Positions 44,697 through 52,218 of a stretch of DNA of 64,000 nt are shown piece after piece (position 1 is the first letter of the stretch; each line of letters begins with the position of its first letter). The stretch covers positions 1,550,001 through 1,614,000 of the forward strand of contig OZ252011.1 of NCBI GenBank assembly GCA_965247355.1. Direction: 5' to 3'. Under the pieces are notes generated by a model. That model did no database searches, was not told the origin of the DNA, and was given only the letters and a program-made list of their open reading frames with translations. Source of the DNA: RHLJ01 sp965247355 (lineage in GTDB: Bacteria > Bacteroidota > Rhodothermia > Balneolales > Balneolaceae). Both the position numbers and the translations under genes were made by a program.

Positions 44697-46535
44697 ATGT
44701 ATAATTATCTGAAGACCATTTTATTATGCAATCTACTTATGATGGGCATATTACCCTCAATAAATGCACAAGATGAAAATTTAAATATCATCAACTTTGA
44801 GCAAATTATTGACTCAACACTTAATAAATATTTGGTTAACAATCCGTACCCAAGTGCATCTGTTTCTATTGTTTTGAGGGACTCTATTTACATAAGCAAA
44901 GGGTATGGATGGCAAGATACAAATAAGAGCTTTGCAGTTAACAATAATACAGTTTTTAACGTAGCCTCGGTTTCTAAGATTTTTGTTTCTATCGCTATAA
45001 TGCAACTTGTAGAACAAGGTAAAGTTAATCTTTTTGATCCAGTCACAAACTACCTTGACGGTTACCCTGAATATCTCAATGATATTAAGATCTGGCACTT
45101 GTTAACCCATACAAGTGGACTTGATGTAATGAGTCATGATACTCAGCCTCCTACACGTCCACTTATGCCAATGGGCGAATATTATCGAAAAAATATTTCT
45201 GAGATCGTTTTCACCCCTGGTGATCAAATCAATTATTCTAATCACGGAATGGCTCTTGCCGGGCATATTGTTGAAGTAGTTAGTAATCAAAACTTTAGTG
45301 ACTACACTCGAACTCATATTTTTGAACCTCTTGGCATGAGACACAGCTCTTTTAAACAACCAATACCTGATAGTCTTTTGGGTAAATTAGGAAAAGAAAG
45401 GTTCGATCAAAATGAATGGGTCATTCCCTATCCTTCAGCTTCTTTAGTTAGTACTTCTGATGATATGGGAAAATTAATGCTTACTTTATTCTCAGGAAAC
45501 TCCCCTATTCTCACCGAAGATTCGATCAATAAAATTTTATCGCGCCAATATTCACCTGAAAGAGATATGCCTGGAATTGGCTTAAGTTTTTTTGAATCTG
45601 AATTCGATGGGCACCAGTTTTTTTATCATACTGGATCAAAAGATCATTTTGCAATTATAGCTCTAGTGCCTGACCTAAAGCTAGGTATATATATGGCAAT
45701 GAATGCAGATCATGGAGATAGTTCTCTTCGACAAAGATTGGTTAAGACAATTATTAAAAACATTGATCCCAATGGAGATATCACATTCAGAAATAATTAC
45801 GAAAGCTTACAACCCCGGGAAGGACTTGAAGAGTATCTTGGGACTTACAGATTCAATATGATACCTCAGAAAAGCATCGGTAAATTAATGGGGTTATTTT
45901 CAGACTTAGAAATTGAACTTGGAGAAGATGGATTTTTGAAAGCAGATGGAAATAACCAGATTAAAATGTTTAAAAAAGATTTGTTCAGAACATCTGATGG
46001 ATCATATTTATTCTTCCGAAGAGATGAAAATAATCAAATAAGAAATTTATTTATTAATTCACCATTAAATGATAGTGTAAGTTTAGTTAAACTTAAATGG
46101 TGGGAGAAAAGCACATTACATTTAATAATATTTTTACTGAGTGCGTTAGTTATACTAGTCAGCATTTTTAGAATCTTGATAGTAAAAACTCTCCACAAAA
46201 TAAATCATATGGAGCCAAAATACTCTAACAGAGAGAATTACCTTATTAACTACCACCTTATCTCGCTACTCACATTCATCATTATTCCAACTACGATTGC
46301 TTATCTGATATTTACAAGTGATGCAAAAACAAGTTATAGATTATCAAAAATATTAACTATTGCCCAAATCGAATTATATATATCTGTAACTTTAGCAGTG
46401 ACTAATCTTCTTTTTTTAAGAGAAATTTGGCGATTAAACTACTGGAGTAAATGGTCCAGAATACTATATACAACTTTTTGCTGTGTATTTATTTTACTCT
46501 TATGGAGCTTAAATTACTGGAGCGTACTCTTTTAA
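44697..46535 (+). CDS. Serine hydrolase with C-terminal membrane domain
   Basis: 612 residues. Signal peptide to about residue 24. Motifs: S91-V-S-K94 in VASVSKIFVS, Y-S-N in INYSNHGMALAG, and H-T-G-S in FYHTGSKDHF. Residues after about 475 hold four hydrophobic helices (HLIIFLLSALVILVSIF, YHLISLLTFIIIPTTI and others), so the catalytic domain is tethered to the cytoplasmic membrane and faces the periplasm. This layout resembles PbpE/FmtA-like long members. It ends the AT-rich accessory region, before a bidirectional terminator and the tRNA-Asn gene. Confidence 0.9.
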   Translation: MYNYLKTILLCNLLMMGILPSINAQDENLNIINFEQIIDSTLNKYLVNNPYPSASVSIVLRDSIYISKGYGWQDTNKSFAVNNNTVFNVASVSKIFVSIAIMQLVEQGKVNLFDPVTNYLDGYPEYLNDIKIWHLLTHTSGLDVMSHDTQPPTRPLMPMGEYYRKNISEIVFTPGDQINYSNHGMALAGHIVEVVSNQNFSDYTRTHIFEPLGMRHSSFKQPIPDSLLGKLGKERFDQNEWVIPYPSASLVSTSDDMGKLMLTLFSGNSPILTEDSINKILSRQYSPERDMPGIGLSFFESEFDGHQFFYHTGSKDHFAIIALVPDLKLGIYMAMNADHGDSSLRQRLVKTIIKNIDPNGDITFRNNYESLQPREGLEEYLGTYRFNMIPQKSIGKLMGLFSDLEIELGEDGFLKADGNNQIKMFKKDLFRTSDGSYLFFRRDENNQIRNLFINSPLNDSVSLVKLKWWEKSTLHLIIFLLSALVILVSIFRILIVKTLHKINHMEPKYSNRENYLINYHLISLLTFIIIPTTIAYLIFTSDAKTSYRLSKILTIAQIELYISVTLAVTNLLFLREIWRLNYWSKWSRILYTTFCCVFILLLWSLNYWSVLF

Positions 46536-46579
46536 GAACTATAGATTTGTTTTACTATCGTTACACATCACAGAATTAA

Positions 46580-46620
46580 AAAAGCCCTAACACACTATTT
46601 TAAAATGTATTAGGGCTTTT
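46580..46620. terminator. Bidirectional terminator between the serine hydrolase and tRNA-Asn
   Basis: AAAAGCCCTAA is mirrored by TTAGGGCTTTT (11 bp; inner arms extend with one mismatch). T-runs follow in both directions, stronger on the minus strand, where it would end the ccm-truA-tRNA transcript; on the plus strand it ends the serine hydrolase gene. Confidence 0.85.
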
Positions 46621-46626
46621 ATCAAG

Positions 46627-46698
46627 CTCCCCGGGTTGGATTTGAACCAACGACCGATCGGTTAACAGCCGATTGCTCTGCCACTGAGCTACCGAGGA
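46627..46698 (-). tRNA. tRNA-Asn (anticodon GTT)
   Basis: 72 bases fold into a standard cloverleaf: acceptor TCCTCGG/CCGGGGA (one T-G pair), D arm GCTC/GAGC, anticodon stem ATCGG/CCGAT with loop CTGTTAA (anticodon GTT), T arm GTTGG/CCAAC with loop TTCAAAT, and discriminator G. CCA is not encoded. It marks the border between the AT-rich accessory region and the core-gene region. I found no copy of its 3' end elsewhere that would indicate an integration site. Confidence 0.95.
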
Positions 46699-46774
46699 AG
46701 ATGTTCTTCTTTTCTGAAGAGCAGTAAATATAAAAAGAATGTTAACCGACAGTCAATATTAATTTCGGTTTTTT

Positions 46775-47503
46775 TTAATAAAAAACGTTAGAAAGAACTA
46801 AACCTTTCGCAGGAGCTGTGTAGGTTGAAATATCAGCTTCAGGATTCTCCAACTTCTCTTTGAAATCTTCTACCGAAAGCTTTCCTTTCCCCACTTCTAC
46901 CATCGTGCCAACAAGGCGCCGTACCATATTTCTTAAAAAACGATTCGCCTGTATTCTGAAAATAATTTTATCATCAGCTTCTTCTAACTCCGCATTCATA
47001 ATTGTGCAAAACGTTGTATAGTTTTCTTCATTGAATTTGGAAAATCCACTGAAATCAAATTCTCCTTTCAATAGCTGAACACACTCTTTCATTTTTTGTA
47101 AGTCGACATTTCTACCCGGCCACCAGGCTATTCTGTTTTTCAGAGGAGAGGACACTTTCAGTATCGCATATTCATATTCTCTGGAGCTTGCATCAAAGCG
47201 AGCGTGAAATTCAGAGTGTACCTCTTCTATTTTATGAACCTGGATTTCCTTTCCAACCAATCCATTCACACCAAAAAGGAGTTTATCCCGATCTAAGGCA
47301 TCAGGTAAATCTACATGTGCAATTTGTCCTTTCGCATGCACACCGGCATCGGTTCTCCCCTGCCCGATAATATCTATCGGTTCCTGGAGGATCTGGCTCA
47401 TCGCTTTTTCAATTTCCTCTTCTACTGTTCGGGCATCAGGCTGTATTTGCCATCCTGAAAAATTAGTACCGTCGTATTCTATGGTAAGTTTGTACCGCTT
47501 CAT
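46775..47503 (-). CDS. truA: tRNA pseudouridine(38-40) synthase TruA
   Basis: 242 residues. Catalytic Asp52 lies in the invariant GQGRTDAGVHA, with the N-terminal YDGTNFSGWQ and the RFLRNMVRRLVGTMVEVGKG motif typical of TruA. It converts uridines 38-40 of the tRNA anticodon arm to pseudouridine in the cytoplasm. It is eight bases downstream of a DUF5683-like gene and upstream of the tRNA-Asn on the same strand. Confidence 0.97.
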   Translation of the reverse strand: MKRYKLTIEYDGTNFSGWQIQPDARTVEEEIEKAMSQILQEPIDIIGQGRTDAGVHAKGQIAHVDLPDALDRDKLLFGVNGLVGKEIQVHKIEEVHSEFHARFDASSREYEYAILKVSSPLKNRIAWWPGRNVDLQKMKECVQLLKGEFDFSGFSKFNEENYTTFCTIMNAELEEADDKIIFRIQANRFLRNMVRRLVGTMVEVGKGKLSVEDFKEKLENPEADISTYTAPAKGLVLSNVFY

Positions 47504-47511
47504 CGATTTAA

Positions 47512-48201
47512 TTAAAAATCGAATCGAAGATGTGCTGTAACTCCAGGCTGACCAAATTCATTGAGGTAAGACATACTGGCCTGAGGCGCATTGTCCCAGA
47601 TTCTTCGGGCGTGATTGTAAGCACTTAGTCCACTAATTACCCGATTCACAACCATCAGTGTGATGATAGTTGGGAGCTGATTATTATTTTTATCAACCCT
47701 TTCACGCATATCCTGGTATCGAAACCTGCTTTCGTCATCGACCCAGTTCCATTCGTTTCCTGGAACATCAGCGAGCAGGTTATTCCAGTTTCGTGCTCGT
47801 TGTTGATAATCGTTAAACTCTTCAAGATTATCGTAATTTGCTACAGCAAGTAAGAAATCCCTGTCACGACCAGCGATATTTGCATTCGCTCTTGATAAGG
47901 CGTAGGTCTCGAGTTCTGTTTCCAGGTAGCTTCCACGAACCCGTAAACCTGCATAAGAAAGTATCATGACAACATCAGCAGCAAGGTGGTATTGCCCACG
48001 AGTCCAGTTGGTTTTGTCCACATAATGATGCCCCCAACCCGGCACAACTAACGACCGAAGAAAGGCGGTTCTTGGTGAAGGCAGATTCATTTCTGAATCA
48101 AATTCCTGGGCTTGCACACAAAACGGAGCCAATGCAATAATCACAAGCAATCCAAAATTCATAATTTTGAATTTTAAATTTTGAATGATTTGCTTGTTCA
48201 T
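47512..48201 (-). CDS. DUF5683-like membrane protein
   Basis: 229 residues. A signal-like segment (MNFGLLVIIALAPFCVQA, from the internal ATG at 48162) precedes PSPRTAFLRSLVVPGWGHHY, the conserved opening of DUF5683-type proteins of Bacteroidota, and a C-terminal helix MVVNRVISGLSAYNHARRIW. Start at 48201 or 48162 cannot be decided; the second gives a better signal. Function unknown. It follows ccmF by 15 bases. Confidence 0.75.
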   Translation of the reverse strand: MNKQIIQNLKFKIMNFGLLVIIALAPFCVQAQEFDSEMNLPSPRTAFLRSLVVPGWGHHYVDKTNWTRGQYHLAADVVMILSYAGLRVRGSYLETELETYALSRANANIAGRDRDFLLAVANYDNLEEFNDYQQRARNWNNLLADVPGNEWNWVDDESRFRYQDMRERVDKNNNQLPTIITLMVVNRVISGLSAYNHARRIWDNAPQASMSYLNEFGQPGVTAHLRFDF

Positions 48202-48216
48202 ATCAGAATAAATTGA

Positions 48217-50727
48217 TTAAGAAATTGCATCCTTTTGTTTACTTCTTTCTCTTCCCCAATGTCGGAAAATCGAGAGGCTGAATCCACCCATCAGTAAAAA
48301 GGTACCTGCCCAGACTACAGAAATGAATGGTTTTTTCTCAGCTACAACGAGCACCCAGTCTTCTTCGTATACTTCATCCAATCCAACTATTTCCAGTTCT
48401 ATAGAACTGTCTTCAGGATTAACTTTAGTGAACTGGAATGACAGATTATGTGAAGTCAGATTTACCGGAGGCGACATCACGAAGTTTTGATCATCTTCCA
48501 TAAAAATAGCAAACAGCGGCTCTATAATATTCAACTGGCCACTAGGTTCATGAAAAACTTCCACTCTGGCGCGGATACCAATACTCGTATTTGGAGGAAG
48601 ATTCACACTATCGGCTTGTACAAAATCCACGAAACTAAATTTGAAGCTTCCTACTTCTTTAGTTTCTCCTTTCTGGAATGAAATAGTTTGAACATCCTCT
48701 TCCTGACTTTCATCTGAAGCCGGCTGAACCATTTGTGTTTTCTCGATTTGATCATTACGATCCTCCACGAAAGAACTTCCGGCCACGTATAAATAAATAT
48801 CACTCATTAAGCCGGTGCGTACATCAGGATCTACCGACCAGTTTACATTTTGTGCATTTGAAGTAGTTAACATCGGATACACTTCAGGATAGAGGTAATA
48901 CAAAAACTTACCATCCTTATTTTCAAAGCGAATCTTGTAAGTTTGTTGACCCGGTCGGTTTTGATTGCTTAAATCATAACCTTCATAAGTAACCCAATAC
49001 TTATCATTAAGAAGCTTAGGCTTATTAAGAAATAGTTCGAGCATATCCACTGTTTGAGAAACCCTGAACCCTTGCTCATCGTTAATTTCACCTCGAAGTA
49101 CAGCTGCGTTATAATTCTCGGTATTTTTATCTAACAATGGACGGTTATATGCTGATGAGGCCAATATCCCTACCAGAAGCAACCCAAAACCAACATGGGT
49201 TAAGGAACCACCAATAAGTTTAGGGTTCTGAATTGCAAGTCTCCCCAACACCCACGAATTACCAACTATTGCAAAGAAACCTGCAAACAGATACAGCATA
49301 TAATAAGCGTTTCGAACATCACCGATTATTACAGAAGCAACGGTCAGTAATGAAGTGATCAGCAATGGATAAATAAGTGCTGTTGCCAGAGTTTCCAGGT
49401 CATATTTTTTCCAAAACAGATATTGACCAATGACAGTAAGTAATGCCATTAAAATCGCGATTGGCATGCTCCAGTCATTATAGAAACTGATTTCCGGAGG
49501 GGTTGGATTTTCATTAAACAGCAAGCCTATAATCGGTGAACTGGTTCCTAAAATAATCACCAATCCCAACACAAAAAGCATTACAGCTCCCGTAAACGTC
49601 ATGAACTCCCGACTCAGAATTTTTGCTTCTTTTTCTGGTGATGGAAGTTCTTTATATCTCCAGGCAAACATCCCGAATCCAAGTCCGGTTATCACCAACA
49701 TGAAAACCAGCAACTGATTGTACAGACCAAGATCAACAAAACTGTGTACCGAAGAATCAGCCAAAATTCCGGAGCGTGTCAGGAAAGTCTCATATACGAT
49801 CGCTACATAAGCAAGAATCGCAAAAATGAGTGATGACTTTTGAGCCACTGAGCTTTTACGTTGAATAATCATTGTATGAATTCCGGCAGTACCGATCAGC
49901 CATGGAACTAAAGAAGCATTTTCAACGGGATCCCAGGCCCAGAATCCACCAAAAGAAAGAGTTACGTACGCCCAGTATCCTCCAAGAAAAATTGCTGTCA
50001 ATAAAGACAGGTTCGAGCCCAGAGTCCAGGGAAGCGCCGGACCAACCCATTCATTATACTTTCGTTTCCAGAGTGCTGCCATCGCAAAACAATAAGGAAT
50101 TGTCATCATGGCAAAGCCAACAAAAAGAATAGGTGGATGAATCATCATCCATGGGCTTTTCAGTAAGTCATTGAGCCCGGTTCCGTCAGAAGGAACAAAA
50201 TCAGGATTGGCCTGAATAAAGGGCGCATTCGGCATTTCTTCTGCAATCGTTCTGAAAGGTGATGCTCCTAATGTGACATCACCAAACCTCCACCCTACAA
50301 TCATCGAAATAAGAAACAGCTGCGTTAATCCAAGAAAGAAAAGTACCGGCGCTTTATAGGGAGCTCTTGTCCATCTAATCAACCCGAGACCTGCGATCCA
50401 TGAGAATATAATCCACAACATGAAGCTACCTTCTTGTCCACCATAGAATGCAGAGAAAAGGTATTTAGGAGCTAAGTCCAAACTAGTGTAATTAAATACA
50501 TAATAGTATTGGAATTGGTGTTGAAAGAGGAGCATCACCAGAATGACAGAGGCTGCAATCATGAACAACCCCTTAATCACAAACATCCAGTTTCCGATTC
50601 TCAGCTTTTTATCATCGTCGTTTTTGGCAGCGATGTAGTAATAAACCAGCGATATTAAACAAAAAAGGAAAGATAGTGTGATAAGTAACTTTCCAACGAT
50701 TCCTGTGACAGGACCAAATTCAGTCAT
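48217..50727 (-). CDS. ccmF: Cytochrome c maturation heme lyase CcmF
   Basis: 836 residues with about 14 membrane helices. The WWD heme-handling signature is intact: GGFWAWDPVENASLVPWL. Periplasmic His-containing loops, the C-terminal periplasmic domain and final membrane helix match CcmF/NrfE-family proteins that join heme to apocytochrome c. It starts one base after the ccmE stop, so it is translated from the ccmCDE transcript. No ccmH-like or ccmAB genes are seen in the window. Confidence 0.95.
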   Translation of the reverse strand: MTEFGPVTGIVGKLLITLSFLFCLISLVYYYIAAKNDDDKKLRIGNWMFVIKGLFMIAASVILVMLLFQHQFQYYYVFNYTSLDLAPKYLFSAFYGGQEGSFMLWIIFSWIAGLGLIRWTRAPYKAPVLFFLGLTQLFLISMIVGWRFGDVTLGASPFRTIAEEMPNAPFIQANPDFVPSDGTGLNDLLKSPWMMIHPPILFVGFAMMTIPYCFAMAALWKRKYNEWVGPALPWTLGSNLSLLTAIFLGGYWAYVTLSFGGFWAWDPVENASLVPWLIGTAGIHTMIIQRKSSVAQKSSLIFAILAYVAIVYETFLTRSGILADSSVHSFVDLGLYNQLLVFMLVITGLGFGMFAWRYKELPSPEKEAKILSREFMTFTGAVMLFVLGLVIILGTSSPIIGLLFNENPTPPEISFYNDWSMPIAILMALLTVIGQYLFWKKYDLETLATALIYPLLITSLLTVASVIIGDVRNAYYMLYLFAGFFAIVGNSWVLGRLAIQNPKLIGGSLTHVGFGLLLVGILASSAYNRPLLDKNTENYNAAVLRGEINDEQGFRVSQTVDMLELFLNKPKLLNDKYWVTYEGYDLSNQNRPGQQTYKIRFENKDGKFLYYLYPEVYPMLTTSNAQNVNWSVDPDVRTGLMSDIYLYVAGSSFVEDRNDQIEKTQMVQPASDESQEEDVQTISFQKGETKEVGSFKFSFVDFVQADSVNLPPNTSIGIRARVEVFHEPSGQLNIIEPLFAIFMEDDQNFVMSPPVNLTSHNLSFQFTKVNPEDSSIELEIVGLDEVYEEDWVLVVAEKKPFISVVWAGTFLLMGGFSLSIFRHWGRERSKQKDAIS

Positions 50728-50728
50728 G

Positions 50729-51124
50729 TTAGCTCTCTGAGGCTTTTACGTATTCGGATGGGTCAGCGTTATTATATTTTGACGGGCACTTCATGAGCAT
50801 TTCATTCGCATAGAATACATCATTTCTCATCTCCCCGATAACCACTAAGCGATCCGCCTCTTCAAAATTATTAGGCTTTGGACGAGGATAAATTACTTTT
50901 CGGATGTTTCCTGACTCATCTTTCATGTGAAAGGTAAACTGCATGGTTTCTTTGGAAAACCCATATTCCTGAGAATTATCCCAGGTGCCCGGAACATGGG
51001 CGCTACCCATTTCCTTAGCAGTTTCAAAATCTGTGTACGTACTAATGCTTTCTCCAAGATTAAACATTAACAAAGAGGTAAAGGCCACAATGGCTATGAT
51101 TCCCAGAATAACTTTTGGTTTCAT
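50729..51124 (-). CDS. ccmE: Heme chaperone CcmE with CxxxY motif
   Basis: 131 residues. One N-terminal membrane helix (about 5-22) and an OB-fold periplasmic domain (about 30-118). At the heme-attachment site the sequence is EMLMKCPSKYNN, that is C113-x-x-x-Y117 where enterobacterial CcmE has HxxxY. The Cys variant is known from the modified System I of some archaea and Desulfovibrio-like bacteria. CcmE carries heme from CcmC to CcmF. The gene overlaps the CcmD-like gene by four bases. Confidence 0.92.
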   Translation of the reverse strand: MKPKVILGIIAIVAFTSLLMFNLGESISTYTDFETAKEMGSAHVPGTWDNSQEYGFSKETMQFTFHMKDESGNIRKVIYPRPKPNNFEEADRLVVIGEMRNDVFYANEMLMKCPSKYNNADPSEYVKASES

Positions 51125-51360
51125 TTTTGATCCGTGGAATTAATTTTTTCTTCTAATGAGGATACTTTTGAATCAACCCGAAACATGAAGAATAGCAGTA
51201 CAGCCCATATAATAAGTGTAACTCCAAGTACAACAAATATTAAATCGTTTGAATACATAAGCGAGATGAACGCGTTTGTTTGTTCTAATTCTGCTCCGCT
51301 CCACTTATCAGCGTAAGCTTGTGTAAGAGTATCAACGACAGCAACTGAATCTTCTTGCAT
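51121..51360 (-). CDS. CcmD-like small membrane protein
   Basis: 79 residues with a single membrane helix (DLIFVVLGVTLIIWAVLLFF) and a charged, coiled-coil-like C-terminus (VDSKVSSLEEKINSTDQK). It lies between ccmC and ccmE, the normal place of CcmD, which releases heme-loaded CcmE from CcmC. Sequence is too short to be sure of homology; position and topology carry the call. Four-base overlap with ccmE. Confidence 0.75.
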   Translation of the reverse strand: MQEDSVAVVDTLTQAYADKWSGAELEQTNAFISLMYSNDLIFVVLGVTLIIWAVLLFFMFRVDSKVSSLEEKINSTDQK

Positions 51361-51383
51361 CGAATTCCTTTAGTTCTGCAAAT

Positions 51384-52040
51384 TTACAAATTTTCAATAC
51401 GGGATTGAACTGTTTTATAGCGATGAACGATATCATAAATCCAAAAAGCTACCGCGATAAACCCAATCATAGCCGGGTATAAAATGTAGCGTAGTTCAGC
51501 AGCGGTAACTTCACTAAACGCCGGATTTCCATCCGCTCCGGGATGCAGGCTAGTTAGTTGTCTCGGAACTACATACAGCAAAAACGGAACCGTGGTAACC
51601 GCAAAAATATTATACACTGCTGATATTTTAGCTCGTTTTTCTTCGTCATCAAAAGCCGACCTAAGTACAAAGTAAGCCACGTAAATCATCATGGCCAAGG
51701 CCGCTAAATTCATTTTTGGCTCAGCAAACGTCCACCAGGTTCCCCAGGTAAAGCGCGCCCAGAGCGAGCCGGTCATCAACCCACACACTCCAAAAATCAT
51801 TCCTACTCTTGCTGCTGACTCTGCTTTTATATCAAACAGAAGATCAGGAGAATTCAAATACCTGATGCTGTACACTAAGCTCACGGTGAACATAGAAAAC
51901 ATGGCCATCCACATGGGCACATGGAAGAAAATATTCCGGGCAGTTTGTTCCAAAATTGGAATCTCAGGAATCTGTATTAAGATACCTCCGGCAATAACCA
52001 GTGTCATCCAAACAGCTACAACGTATTTCCAGGCTTTCAA
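51384..52040 (-). CDS. ccmC: Heme exporter CcmC with atypical WWD motif
   Basis: 218 residues with six membrane helices. The two heme-ligand histidines are in place: FFHVPMW and TSLHPGA. The WWD-motif region reads TWGTWWTFAEPKMN, where E. coli has MWGTWWVWDARLT; the second Trp and the Asp of the W-x-W-D core are replaced by Phe and Ala. CcmC loads heme onto CcmE. It is the first gene of the minus-strand ccmCDEF run. Confidence 0.9.
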   Translation of the reverse strand: MKAWKYVVAVWMTLVIAGGILIQIPEIPILEQTARNIFFHVPMWMAMFSMFTVSLVYSIRYLNSPDLLFDIKAESAARVGMIFGVCGLMTGSLWARFTWGTWWTFAEPKMNLAALAMMIYVAYFVLRSAFDDEEKRAKISAVYNIFAVTTVPFLLYVVPRQLTSLHPGADGNPAFSEVTAAELRYILYPAMIGFIAVAFWIYDIVHRYKTVQSRIENL

Positions 52041-52218
52041 ATCGTAAAAGTGATTTATGAGATTGAGTTCCTAAGATATGAATAAGTAGGAAATTTTGTA
52101 CGCAAAGAATGGCTTGATCCGGTAACTCCTTACAACTTATAACACCCTTGGTAAAACTTCATTTCCAAAACTCAATTAAAACTCATTTATTCATTTTTAT
52201 TTAACAAACTGTTCAAAA

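Noticed and set aside
46627..46698. tRNA-Asn as integration site of the AT-rich block
   Set aside because: I saw no second copy of the tRNA 3' end and no integrase gene in the window, so an attachment-site claim is not supported.
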